Below are positions 25,935-34,174 of a stretch of DNA of 64,000 nucleotides, in pieces; within the stretch, counting starts at the first letter, position 1, and each line of letters starts with the position of its first letter. Origin of the DNA: Ruminococcus sp. NK3A76 (GTDB lineage: Bacteria > Bacillota > Clostridia > Oscillospirales > Ruminococcaceae); the NCBI RefSeq assembly GCF_000686125.1, contig NZ_JMMA01000002.1, forward strand, positions 992,001 to 1,056,000. The letters are read 5' to 3'. A model generated the notes under the pieces. It was not told where the DNA came from and did not search any database. It was given only the letters and a program-made list of their open reading frames with translations. A program made the position numbers and the translations under genes.

Positions 25935-27004
25935 CGGCTTGAAATCGTCATAAGGATAAATTCTTGCATCTTTTGCAGTTGTTCAATCTCAGTGTTGTTC
26001 TTTTCCATAAATACGATGAGTTTCATAATTTTTTTGGCGAAAGATTGCTGCAATTCAAGAGGTGGGACAGCAATAGGATAGGCATGGACATCGTTCCGAT
26101 TTAGTGTGGGTACAGCACTTCCTCCAACAAAACCATCATAGTTTAGATTTTTGAGCAAATAGAATATCCAAATGCACTCAGCATTAAAAATCTGCTTAAC
26201 ATATAGGGATGTATTGTGTGTCCAACAATCACAAAGGTATAATCTTGGATTTCCTATATTTCCGCTTCGCCCCATTACAATTACTGGTGCTTTCGCTGTA
26301 TATTGATTATGATAACCTATTGTTCCTGTTGAACCTGCAACCGGATATTCTCCTCCAAGCATTTCAGCTCTTGGGAGATCATGTCCCCTTTGAAGTTGTA
26401 ATACATCGCCAACTGTTCCTTGTTTCCATGAATTGTTATCTGCCCTATCAACAAACACTTCTTGGTACAGTGATTGTGCAGTTGCTTCTAAATTATCATT
26501 TATCCGCTGTTTCAGTGTAATTCTGTCGGTAATTGCTTTATAGCTTGAAACTATTCTTAACTGTTCATCCAATGGCGGTACGGGCAATTCTATACGGCAT
26601 ATATCGTTCCATGTTATACCACCTCTGACGCTGCCGTCTGTTTTAAGCCAACATATTCTGTCAAACTCAGGTCGGCGAAACCACATCATAAGAAATTCTT
26701 CGTTGAGCTTCGTATTATCAACTACCTCGAACATAAAATATGCAGGAGATACGATTGCAGGAGTATCATCAGTATACAAAGCTACCGGAAGGCGCTCATC
26801 ACGTCCGACGTGCATAGGATTACAAGCGAACAAGCCTTTGCTGATAAGCTTATATTTGCTCAAATCTGTTCCGATAACATTAGCAACAGAAGGCATAAAA
26901 AACTTATCAATATTTATTCCCAGCACCTTATCACTTACAAGATCACGATTGCGATAATCTACAAGACGGATATGATTTCCTAAAATATCATAACTTGATT
27001 TCAT
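25931..27004 (-). CDS. hsdS: Type I restriction-modification specificity subunit HsdS
   Basis: This is a full 357-residue HsdS with two target-recognition domains: residues about 1-160 (ILGNHIRLVDYRNRDL to IELPVPPLDEQ) and about 190-335 (TVGDVLQLQRGHDLP to AYPIAVPPLELQQ). Each is followed by a conserved spacer helix. The first domain is clearly related to that of the half gene at 24348-24863, including SIANIVGTDLS/SVANVIGTDLS. The ATG at 27004 overlaps the hsdM stop region by 17 bp and has AAGGAG 9 bases upstream. Inversion site D lies between its two domains, so its second domain can be exchanged. Confidence 0.93.
   Translation of the reverse strand: MKSSYDILGNHIRLVDYRNRDLVSDKVLGINIDKFFMPSVANVIGTDLSKYKLISKGLFACNPMHVGRDERLPVALYTDDTPAIVSPAYFMFEVVDNTKLNEEFLMMWFRRPEFDRICWLKTDGSVRGGITWNDICRIELPVPPLDEQLRIVSSYKAITDRITLKQRINDNLEATAQSLYQEVFVDRADNNSWKQGTVGDVLQLQRGHDLPRAEMLGGEYPVAGSTGTIGYHNQYTAKAPVIVMGRSGNIGNPRLYLCDCWTHNTSLYVKQIFNAECIWIFYLLKNLNYDGFVGGSAVPTLNRNDVHAYPIAVPPLELQQSFAKKIMKLIVFMEKNNTEIEQLQKMQEFILMTISSR
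26488..26501 (-). repeat. hsdS inversion site D
   Basis: CTAAATTATCATTT inside full-length hsdS, in codons for NDNLEA of the central conserved helix. It matches site B for about 25 further bases with few changes. Confidence 0.8.
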
Positions 27005-28559
27005 ACCCCAACTCCTTAAACACATCCAGCAGATCAGCCTTAGACTTTTCTTCTTCGATCAACAGCTCTTTCAGTTCTGCCTGTAAGCCTTTCATCTTAG
27101 TATCGAAATCTATGTTTTCATCACGGTTTACGAACTCGATATATCGGCTCGGTACAAGAGTGAAGCCCTTTTCAGCAACTTCATCGTAAGAAGCACTGTA
27201 GCAAAACTCAGGAATATCCTGATAGTTTTCTTCATAGCCTGTCTGCTGCCAAGCATGATATGTAGCTGTGACTTTGGCTCTGTCTTCCTCGGTCAGCTCC
27301 ACATATTTCTTTTCAAACGGACTGCCCATCTGACGCAGATCCATAAACAGTATTTCACGCTCACGGTCACGATAATGAATAGTCTCGCCGTTTTTTTCAA
27401 CATCACGGGCTTTCTTGTTTTTATTCAGTATCCAGAGCGTAACGCTTATATCCGTCGTATAGAACAAGCTTCTCGGCAGAATAATAATAGCTTCAACAAG
27501 GTTGTTGTCAATGAGCTGCTTTCTGATTTTCAGCTCCGTGCCGTCATCAGATAAAGCACCATTGGCAAGCAGGAAACCAGCAACACCATTCTGAGACAGC
27601 TTTGATACGATATTCAGGATCCAGCCATAGTTTGCATTGCTGGTAGGCGGTACTTCATATCCATTCCAACGGGGATCATCGACAAGCTCGTTCTCAGCTC
27701 TCCATTCCTTCTGATTGAATGGAGGATTTGCCATGATGTAATCTGCTTTCAGATCTTTGTGCTGATCGTTAGTAAAGGTATTCGCAGCCATTTCGCCCAG
27801 GTTAGCAGAAATACCACGGATGGCGAGGTTCATCTTAGCAAGCTTGAATGTAGTGTTGGTATACTCCTGACCGTAGATAGATACTTTCTTTTTGTTGCCG
27901 CTGTGGGCTTCAACGAATTTTATTGACTGTACGAACATACCGCCTGAACCACAACAAGGGTCATACAGTATGCCGTCATACGGCTCTATCAGCTCGGCAA
28001 TAAGATTAACGATACATTTCGGAGTATAGAATTCGCCCTTGCCTTTACCTTCTGCGAGAGCAAACTTGCCGAGAAAATACTCATAGATACGCCCGATAAT
28101 ATCATTCTCGGAATCATCGGTATTGATCTTATCAATCTCATCAAGCAGCGATGCGAGTTTGCTTGTATCTATATGTAAACGAGAATAGTAGTTATCAGGG
28201 AGTGCGCCTTTCAGTGCAGGATTTGTTTTCTCTATCGTAAAGAGCGCGGTATCTATTTTCAGTGCAATATCATCCTGCTTTGCATTTTCCATGATAAAGC
28301 TCCAGCGGCTCTCGGCAGGAAGATAGAAAACATTGTCTTTCGTATAGAAAGCAATATTGTCTACAAATTTATCCCCATATTTCTCAACGATCATTTTACG
28401 CTGAGCTTCAAATTTATCACTTGCGAATTTCAGGAAGAACAAGCTCAGAACAACGTGCTTATACTCAGCAGGCTCAACAGAGCCACGGAGCTTGTCCGCA
28501 GATTTCCATAAAGCTTCTTCCATTGAAACAACTTTTTTCGGTTTAGCAGCTTTTGCCAT
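26988..28559 (-). CDS. hsdM: Type I DNA methyltransferase subunit HsdM
   Basis: This 523-residue N6-adenine methyltransferase has a helical HsdM_N domain at residues 1-150 (LWKSADKLRGSVEPAEYKHV), the SAM-binding motif I DPCCGSGGMFVQ, and the catalytic motif IV NPPFNQKEW. With HsdS it forms the M2S modification enzyme and with HsdR the restriction complex. GGAGGT lies 6 bases before the ATG, and a consensus promoter lies 48 bases further upstream. It is the first gene of the minus-strand hsd operon. Confidence 0.96.
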   Translation of the reverse strand: MAKAAKPKKVVSMEEALWKSADKLRGSVEPAEYKHVVLSLFFLKFASDKFEAQRKMIVEKYGDKFVDNIAFYTKDNVFYLPAESRWSFIMENAKQDDIALKIDTALFTIEKTNPALKGALPDNYYSRLHIDTSKLASLLDEIDKINTDDSENDIIGRIYEYFLGKFALAEGKGKGEFYTPKCIVNLIAELIEPYDGILYDPCCGSGGMFVQSIKFVEAHSGNKKKVSIYGQEYTNTTFKLAKMNLAIRGISANLGEMAANTFTNDQHKDLKADYIMANPPFNQKEWRAENELVDDPRWNGYEVPPTSNANYGWILNIVSKLSQNGVAGFLLANGALSDDGTELKIRKQLIDNNLVEAIIILPRSLFYTTDISVTLWILNKNKKARDVEKNGETIHYRDREREILFMDLRQMGSPFEKKYVELTEEDRAKVTATYHAWQQTGYEENYQDIPEFCYSASYDEVAEKGFTLVPSRYIEFVNRDENIDFDTKMKGLQAELKELLIEEEKSKADLLDVFKELGYEIKL

Positions 28560-28606
28560 GTTATGACCTCCATGCCCCTCAAATGTTTCAGGGTATTATC
28601 TTATAT

Positions 28607-28635
28607 ATTATACCACATTCCGCAATGTTTTTCAA
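28607..28635 (-). promoter_or_regulatory. Sigma-A promoter of the hsd operon
   Basis: On the minus strand TTGAAA (28635-28630) and TATAAT (28612-28607) are 17 bases apart, 48 bases before the hsdM start codon. Confidence 0.85.
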
Positions 28636-28698
28636 TGGGGAAACTACATATTTTTATATCTTTCTACTAAATTAGACCATATTATCATTCGATAAACT

Positions 28699-28740
28699 AC
28701 AAAAGCCGAACTCCTCAAAAACTGAGAGTACGGCTTTTGT
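28699..28740. terminator. Bidirectional hairpin terminator
   Basis: ACAAAAGCCG pairs perfectly with CGGCTTTTGT, with an inner CTC/GAG pairing. It lies between the small gene at 28766-28972 and the hsd promoter, so it stops minus-strand read-through into hsdM. Confidence 0.8.
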
Positions 28741-28765
28741 ATTGTTGTATATGATTCAGCTCTTT

Positions 28766-28972
28766 TTATTCATCAGAACACTCATCAAGACCATGTAGAA
28801 GTTGAATATAAACACACTCCGCACGGTCACGTTCCTCGCCATCGGTGGTCATCATGAGTTCAAGGTAATACGCTTTAGCCTGTTCGTAGTCCGTCCAGAC
28901 TTCACGTATGCCGTTATAGACCGTAGTGACTGTATTTGATTTTGGCATTGCCAATTCAGGTATAGATAACAT
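28766..28972 (-). CDS. Small conserved element protein, copy 1
   Basis: This 68-residue protein begins MLSIPELAMPKSNTV and ends IQLLHGLDECSDE. It is about 75 percent identical by eye to the protein at 29774-29986, which is on the opposite strand. GGAGGT lies 7 bases before the ATG at 28972; a longer frame to 29056 lacks a site. It is short, helical and acidic, and I do not know its function. Its presence on both sides of an oriT-MobC unit suggests that it belongs to mobilizable elements. Confidence 0.7.
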   Translation of the reverse strand: MLSIPELAMPKSNTVTTVYNGIREVWTDYEQAKAYYLELMMTTDGEERDRAECVYIQLLHGLDECSDE

Positions 28973-29077
28973 ATGATTTACCTCCATTATTCGATTACGA
29001 TATAGTCCTTCTATTAGTGTTATATCAAAGGTAGCTGTTTGGGCTGAGGTCTCCATAAGAAATACCTAATAAGCACG

Positions 29078-29158
29078 GTATTCATGGGGTACATTTTGAA
29101 AAATGACCACCCTGAATACAGGAGCTTGTCAGAGGTTTTTGCACCCCTAAGACCCCGC
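29078..29158 (+). other. oriT-like region 2
   Basis: An inverted repeat GTATTCA (29078) / TGAATAC (29113) is followed by CTTGTCAGAG, TGCACCCCTAAGACCCCG and an A-rich stretch leading to a MobC gene. The copy at 45108-45181 has the same order: inverted repeat, CTTGGCAGAG, TGCCCCTACGACCCCG, A-rich stretch, MobC gene. The shared CCCCTAnGACCCCG may hold the nick site. Confidence 0.55.
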
Positions 29159-29231
29159 TTGAAAAATAAAAGAAAAAGTGATATAATTGATAATGAAAAT
29201 GGGCGAATACTAAGATTTTGGAGGTTTGTCT

Positions 29232-29582
29232 ATGAACGTAAAATCAGACGAGGAACGGAAGTCAAAGGTGCTGAAATTCCGCTTGAATGACAGGGAGTTT
29301 GCCAAGCTGAAACAATACAGGGAGGAGAGTGGTCTGCGCTCAATGTCGGAGTATATTTACAATTCGATTCTTGCCACTCCCATAATCGAGATCACGGACG
29401 AAGAGCTTGCACCCGAAAAGGCAAGATTCAAAGAGATTGCCGACCGCATAAATTCCATAGCAATTCAGGTCAATCAGACGGGGAATATTTATCCCGAAGA
29501 TATGCAGGAAATACAGCAGGGAGTTGAAGAAATTTCGGCAAGGCTTGCAGAGTACCAATCAAAGTTGGAACGCTTGCTGTGA
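29232..29582 (+). CDS. MobC-like relaxosome protein without a relaxase gene
   Basis: This 116-residue protein starts with a ribbon-helix-helix strand (KSKVLKFRLNDREFAKLKQY) and continues with the MobC helix (IADRINSIAIQVNQTGNIY). GGAGG lies 7 bases before the ATG at 29232. The relaxase that normally follows is absent: the next 190 bases contain no relaxase frame. The gene with its oriT-like region may allow mobilization in trans by a relaxase from another element, or it may be a relic of a deleted module. Confidence 0.8.
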   Translation: MNVKSDEERKSKVLKFRLNDREFAKLKQYREESGLRSMSEYIYNSILATPIIEITDEELAPEKARFKEIADRINSIAIQVNQTGNIYPEDMQEIQQGVEEISARLAEYQSKLERLL

Positions 29583-29773
29583 CACCGCAGACGTTCAGAG
29601 CGATAGTCGACAAGGCTCACGAGGACGTGAGAAAATAAGGGAAAAAATGCACCAAGGAAAATGCTTTTATTGCTGCGCCCTGAACAAGAATTATTACAAT
29701 TATTTCGCAGAGCTGGACTCCGAAAACGGAATAGGCTATAATAAACTTACAATACTTTTTGGAGGTGCAAGAT

Positions 29774-29986
29774 ATGTTAGCAATTCCCGAATTGGCAATG
29801 CCGAGAACAAACAAGGTCACGACCGTATGCAACGGCAGGCGTGAGGTCTGGACGGACTACGAACAAGCAAAGGCATATTTCCTTGAACTCATGATGACCG
29901 CCGAGGGCGAGGAACATGTCCGAGCGGAGTGCGTTTATATTCAGCTATTACACGGACTTGACGAGTGCAGTGATGAGGACGAATAA
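29774..29986 (+). CDS. Small conserved element protein, copy 2
   Basis: This 70-residue protein begins MLAIPELAMPRTNKV and ends LHGLDECSDEDE, a paralogue of the minus-strand gene at 28766-28972. GGAGGTG lies 6 bases before the ATG, and a hairpin with a T run (29991-30020) follows the stop. Conserved residues include VWTDYEQAKAY and AECVYIQLLHGLDE. The function is unknown. Confidence 0.7.
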   Translation: MLAIPELAMPRTNKVTTVCNGRREVWTDYEQAKAYFLELMMTAEGEEHVRAECVYIQLLHGLDECSDEDE

Positions 29987-29990
29987 TCAA

Positions 29991-30022
29991 AAAAGGCTTT
30001 GCAGAAATGTAGAGCCTTTTGT
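29991..30022 (+). terminator. Terminator after small protein copy 2
   Basis: AAAAGGCT (29991-29998) pairs with AGCCTTTT (30013-30020), immediately after the stop codon. A second hairpin, AAAGACCTGAGA/TCTCAGGTCTTT, lies at 30088-30129. Confidence 0.7.
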
Positions 30023-30202
30023 TATGTCCTCAGACGAACGGAAACGTGCTTCAGAGCCGTCCGAACTTAACTAATTGCCTGAAAAGAAAAGACCTGAGAA
30101 ATGCTTGTATGAGCAAATCTCAGGTCTTTGTCTGCTATTCAGGCAGTTATTTCGTTGCACGCCATAATGCCGATCTGAACATCAGCGTAACGGAAAGGGA
30201 GT

Positions 30203-30510
30203 GTGTCATTAGACTTTTGGCTAATGGAGCATCATTATTTTCATAATTTGCATTATGAGAAGTTCTCCGACGGCACGGTAAAGTGTATTGAAGATGAGAT
30301 ACCGTTTGAGCTGCCTAACGGGTGGGTTTTTCTAAGATTGCAATCGTTTGTATCATTTATAGGTGGTAATCAGCCTCCAAAAGCAACATTTGAATATAAA
30401 CAAACGCCTGATAACATACGATTGATACAAATTAGAGATTATAAAACGGATAAATTCAAAACATTTATCCCTAAAGATAAAGCAAAACGCTTGAGATATA
30501 CAAAGTTTTT
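30203..30510 (+). pseudogene. Truncated HsdS fragment
   Basis: About 80 residues from HYEKFSDGTVKCIEDEIPF through LPNGWVFLRLQSFVSFIGG and GNQPPKATF match the start of a target-recognition domain of another type I specificity subunit. Before residue about 17 there is no plausible protein, and after about 30510 the sequence joins an unrelated minus-strand remnant. It is a relic of a different restriction locus from the intact one at 18.6-28.6 kb. Confidence 0.55.
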
Positions 30511-31092
30511 TACCCGCACCACGAAGAAAATATGGCTTATCCAAATCCTCCAACAGCGGTTTATTATATTTCTTAAATATAGCTTTTATATAATCCTTAT
30601 AATATTCCCTGCGTTCAGGATTTGCCTTTATATCCGCTAAGATCCTGTTATATTCATCAATTGCACAAAGCGCCCTTGCGTGATGAAGGTCAGCATCGTG
30701 GTTCATTTGCTCTTTTGAAAGCACAGTTTCCCTACCGTCGGCAATTGCCTGACGCATATATTTATTCAGAATATCGCCGTATAGGGTGCGTATAATCGAC
30801 CACATATTCACCCGTTGCCTTACATACAGCCGCAAGCTTTAAGTTTATAGTGTTCGGTGAGTCGCCTTTGGTTATAAGCGAGTTAATATATGGTTGTATA
30901 TATTTAATGCTGTCAGATATAGAAACCCTGCTTGTACCCGTCTGTATATATACGAAATTCGCAAAATCCCTAACAAAACGTATATAATTCTTCATCGTGC
31001 TATAACTAAAGATTTTATCTTTGGCAGCGTCTATATGTAAAATCTCTTTATATATATCTGACTTTGAAGCGCCTATATTTATAAGTTCTCTA
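30505..31092 (-). pseudogene. Degraded ORF of unknown family
   Basis: Two minus-strand frames appear to be parts of one gene. One runs from about 31092 to 30762 (ASKSDIYKEILHIDAAKDKI, then SYSTMKNYIRFVRDFANFVY and KLAAVCKATGEYV). The other runs from about 30835 to 30510 (IRTLYGDILNKYMRQAIADG to KPLLEDLDKPYFLRG). A frameshift near 30800-30830 would join them. The first part recalls a SAM-like core-binding domain, but I cannot name the family. Confidence 0.4.
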
Positions 31093-31106
31093 TATGCTCA
31101 ACAAGA

Positions 31107-31316
31107 GAGTTCATTCGTGTTAACGGCTCCAATACTCCAACCGATGTTGTCAGAGCTCAATTTCTTAAGCTCAATAACGACAATATCCAGCATATCCTCA
31201 CTAATCTTAATGACCATGCTGTAGATGTTACAAATGTAAGAGCATATATAATCACTATGCTCTATAATGAAATAACAACCCGCAATATTGCAGATTCAAT
31301 CGAATTTAACGAGTAA
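31107..31316 (+). pseudogene. 3' fragment of a plasmid replication initiator (DUF6017-like)
   Basis: This 5'-truncated frame encodes about 69 residues including RAQFLKLNNDNIQHILTNLN and TNVRAYIITMLYNE, followed by a proper stop. The pattern resembles the C-terminal domain (DUF6017-like) of RepA-type initiators found in Firmicutes plasmids and conjugative elements. No start codon or N-terminal HTH is present. It is probably the remnant of a second replication module. Confidence 0.45.
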
Positions 31317-31339
31317 TATGAACAGAAAGGAGCATTCAT

Positions 31340-31561
31340 ATGTCATACACACCAACCTCACTTTCTCGCCTTATCTGGTGCCGTATCAGATTTTTCCAAC
31401 GTCTTAATGAGGTAAGCAATGAGAACCTCGCCAAAACCCTCGGCGTAATGCCGAGGACGCTCTATACATACGACAAAACAGCCGGAAATATAACCTTGAA
31501 TCAGCTTGAGAGCTTTATCGACGAATACTCGCTTTCTATCGAGCAATTAATATCAATTTAG
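31340..31561 (+). CDS. Small HTH (XRE-like) protein
   Basis: This 73-residue protein has a helix-turn-helix-like region (NENLAKTLGVMPRTLYTYDK), a second helix and a hydrophobic end. AAAGGAG lies 7 bases before the ATG. It follows the rep remnant by 24 bases and precedes a 47-residue gene and the third serine recombinase, so it may regulate that recombinase. Confidence 0.65.
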   Translation: MSYTPTSLSRLIWCRIRFFQRLNEVSNENLAKTLGVMPRTLYTYDKTAGNITLNQLESFIDEYSLSIEQLISI

Positions 31562-31615
31562 GGAATAGACCAATACATTTTGGCCAATACTCAAAATAAA
31601 ACGGAGGCAGCCACC

Positions 31616-31759
31616 ATGACAAAAACCAACAAAACCGCCGAGCTTGCCCTAAAGAAAGCTACCCTCGAAGCGTGGGCTCGCATTCTCTATAACGAGGGCA
31701 TGATCGACCTGAAAAGATGCAATATGATGATCGCCCACATACAGAAGCTTTCATCATGA
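31616..31759 (+). CDS. 47-residue SHOCT-like small protein
   Basis: A short ORF with GGAGG 9 bases before the ATG encodes an all-helical protein including ATLEAWARILYNEGMIDLKR and CNMMIAHIQKLSS. The pattern of a helix, a GMIDxxxYN-type turn and a second helix resembles the short SHOCT-like proteins often found just before serine recombinases. It may be a recombination helper. It ends 56 bases before the recombinase promoter. Confidence 0.6.
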   Translation: MTKTNKTAELALKKATLEAWARILYNEGMIDLKRCNMMIAHIQKLSS

Positions 31760-31814
31760 TCCCGACAGGACTGCTGCTTTAAGGCAGCGGTCCTTGATTT
31801 TTAGTGCTTCAAGC

Positions 31815-31844
31815 TTGACAGCAAAGCAGACTCTATGCTATAAT
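31815..31844 (+). promoter_or_regulatory. Promoter of serine recombinase 3
   Basis: TTGACA at 31815-31820 and TATAAT at 31839-31844 are 18 bases apart, 51 bases before the recombinase start codon. Confidence 0.75.
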
Positions 31845-31895
31845 AATTATAATCGGTATGGAATCATAATTAGTTTAATAAAAAAGGAGATAATA

Positions 31896-33614
31896 ATGGA
31901 TATATACAGCGCAGCCAACAAAATGAAAACGGAAGGGAAAAATATTTTTGACCTGGATATTCGTGTTACCTTTTACGCCCGAGTTTCCACCACCCGTGAG
32001 GAGCAGGAAAACTCTATCGACAATCAGATAAACTTCTTTACCGAGTATATAAAAAGCAACCGCCACTGGACGTATGTTGAGGGCTATGTTGACAGGATAA
32101 GGGGCGAGTCTGCCGAAAACAGAACTAACTTTATGAGAATGATAGCCGACGGCAAGGCAGGTGTTTTTGACCTCGTAATAACAAAGGAAGTCAGCCGTTT
32201 TGCAAGAAACACTATCGACAGCCTTACCTATACAAGGGAGCTTTTAAGAGCAGGTGTCGGTGTGTTTTTCCAAAACGATAATATAAACACTATCGACACC
32301 GACTCGGAGCTTAGGCTTACCATAATGTCATCTATCGCAGCAGATGAGGTAAGGAAGCTTTCCGAGCGTGTGCGCTGGGGTCATAAGCGTGCTATCGAAA
32401 GCGGAAATGTCTTGGGCAACAGCCGCATTTTCGGCTATGATAAAAATGACTGCAAGCTCGTCATCAATGAAGAGGAAGCCAAAATGGTAAGAATGATCTT
32501 TGAGCTTTATGCAACGGGCGATTACAGCTCACGAAAGCTTGAAAGGGAGCTTTACGAGCTCGGCTACCGTGGGCGTGAGGGTACAAGGATACATCACAAC
32601 ACGATAAACGGCATAATCCAAAACCCAAAATACAAGGGCTGGTACTGCGGCAATAAGGTCAAGATAATCGACTACCGCACAAGAGAGCAGCGCTTTCTTC
32701 CCGAGAGCGAATGGATAACTTACAAGGACGAAAGCGGCGAGGTAGTTCCTGCGATAGTTAGTGAGGAGCTTTGGGATAAGTGCAACGAGATCTTCAAGGA
32801 GCGCAGCACTGCAATCAAAAGCCGAACACGCTCGTTCAAGGATAAGAGCGTGTTCACAGGAAAAATATGGTGCAAGGCACACGATGTTCCATATTGGCGG
32901 ACAAGCTACTCTAACTCCTCCACAAAGGGAAAGCCCGTTTATCAATGGATATGCTCCGAGAAAAGGCGCAACGGATCACATAGCTGCTCGTCATTCTCGA
33001 TAATGGAAAGCGATCTTTACAAAATGCTCTCCGAGCAATTTAAGAACGTGGCGGGAAATATTGAAGAATATGTCAGCGACTTCCTTAAGGTGTATGACGA
33101 AACAGCCTTTGAAAACAATACCGCAGCACAGCTCGGTGAGCTTCAGGCAAGGCTTGAAAAAGAAAGAACTAAGCGTGAAAAGCTGCTTGACCTTTACACC
33201 GAGGATATTATAACCCGTGCGGAATTCAAAAAACGAAACGATAATCAAAACGTTCTGATCGAACAGCTTGAAGAGGATATCAGAACACTTAAGCAGTCGG
33301 CAGCAGATAAGCAAGACTATGCAATGGAGCTTAAAAAAATAGAACAGTACTTCAAAACGATGTACTGCCCCGAGGGTGATATGACAAAAGAACAGGTCGA
33401 TGAGCTTGCAAAAACGATCATCGACCATATAGACGTTATACCTGTAAACGATACGACGATGAAGCTTGAAATAAAGCTCAAAACCTCGCATTCTACGGAC
33501 TTTTCCTATGTTAGACACGGCAGCGGAAGATACGGCTGTCGTTGTGGACACATCATATTGACCATCTGGCCGCCGATAGAGCCTGCCTCACGGGATGTGA
33601 GGTCGCCGTTGTAG
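31896..33614 (+). CDS. Large serine recombinase 3, probable integrase of the 29-kb element
   Basis: This 572-residue enzyme has the catalytic start TFYARVSTTREEQENS, the motif TKEVSRFARNTIDSL, the recombinase domain (GNSRIFGYDKNDC to YKGWYCGNKVKIIDYRTRE) and a long coiled coil (residues about 415-490). The zinc-binding region is altered: CKAHDVPYWR replaces the usual CxxCG. GGAG precedes the ATG at 31896, and the longer frame from 31794 lacks support. The last 16 codons, from 33565, are read from the antisense strand of a spore-protein gene. In the excised circle joined at ACCAT the frame would stop immediately (ACC ATT TAA), a natural end. Confidence 0.92.
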   Translation: MDIYSAANKMKTEGKNIFDLDIRVTFYARVSTTREEQENSIDNQINFFTEYIKSNRHWTYVEGYVDRIRGESAENRTNFMRMIADGKAGVFDLVITKEVSRFARNTIDSLTYTRELLRAGVGVFFQNDNINTIDTDSELRLTIMSSIAADEVRKLSERVRWGHKRAIESGNVLGNSRIFGYDKNDCKLVINEEEAKMVRMIFELYATGDYSSRKLERELYELGYRGREGTRIHHNTINGIIQNPKYKGWYCGNKVKIIDYRTREQRFLPESEWITYKDESGEVVPAIVSEELWDKCNEIFKERSTAIKSRTRSFKDKSVFTGKIWCKAHDVPYWRTSYSNSSTKGKPVYQWICSEKRRNGSHSCSSFSIMESDLYKMLSEQFKNVAGNIEEYVSDFLKVYDETAFENNTAAQLGELQARLEKERTKREKLLDLYTEDIITRAEFKKRNDNQNVLIEQLEEDIRTLKQSAADKQDYAMELKKIEQYFKTMYCPEGDMTKEQVDELAKTIIDHIDVIPVNDTTMKLEIKLKTSHSTDFSYVRHGSGRYGCRCGHIILTIWPPIEPASRDVRSPL

Positions 33615-33706
33615 CCCTGCTTGAGGTTTACGCCTACTTCGTTGGCTGCTTCCATCTTGAATCTGTTAAGAGTATCTCTGCCCTGCTGTGTTGTTAAACC
33701 TTTCAT
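33553..33706 (-). pseudogene. Truncated alpha/beta small acid-soluble spore protein
   Basis: The N-terminal 48-52 residues of an alpha/beta-type SASP are intact: DTLNRFKMEAANEVGV, then NGDLTSREAGSIGGQMV with the SASP signature around GSIGGQM. AAAGGAG precedes the ATG. The frame then runs into the recombinase element (CPQRQPY), so the C-terminus is lost or replaced. Host SASP proteins coat DNA in spores, and this copy is broken by integration at or near ACCAT (33561-33565). Confidence 0.75.
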
Positions 33707-33821
33707 TTTTAAGTCTCCTTTGTTTGAAATTGTATCTTAACGGGCTTGCGATTATATTTTGCGCAGCATCTTCCTTTGTATGTGTGGGAATTTTTGGACA
33801 GTTTGATGATAAATGCATTTT

Positions 33822-33995
33822 AGGCAACACCGCACAACCACCGGCGGATACCTTTGCACGCCATCCACTTGCAAATTTTCCGTCATATTACCCAAATTTA
33901 CCTTGAAATACGTTAGTATTCCTGCGGTAAATTTAGCCAATCTGACGAAAAATTTGACTGCGTGTCTGACGTACAATGGCCCAGCGGTGTTGCCT
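33822..33995. repeat. 174-bp palindromic MITE-like repeat
   Basis: The outer ends AGGCAACACCGC (33822-33833) and GCGGTGTTGCCT (33984-33995) are perfect inverted repeats. Inside, CAAATTTTCCGTCA pairs imperfectly with TGACGAAAAATTTG, and CAAATTTACC with GGTAAATTTAG. The whole unit can fold into one long hairpin and has no gene. The same ends recur at 39973-40026 in a 54-bp version. Both lie at operon borders of the host region. Confidence 0.7.
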
Positions 33996-34097
33996 TTATG
34001 ATAAAGCATTTTCTTTATACATTCAGCAGATTTGTGATATAAATGTATCTGCGTTCTGCTTTAGTGTTGTGATAACGCCTATAATGTGTAAAAATTG

Positions 34098-34126
34098 TTG
34101 ACTTTTCGCTTGTGCTGTGATATAAT
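34098..34126 (+). promoter_or_regulatory. Promoter of the dlt-like operon
   Basis: TTGACT at 34098-34103 and TATAAT at 34121-34126 are 17 bases apart, 48 bases before the ligase start. From 33707 to 34174 there is no gene, only the palindromic repeat and this promoter. Confidence 0.8.
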
Positions 34127-34174
34127 ATCTGTGTATGTGAAATTTTGTATAATTCGAGGAAAGCGGTCGGTAAA

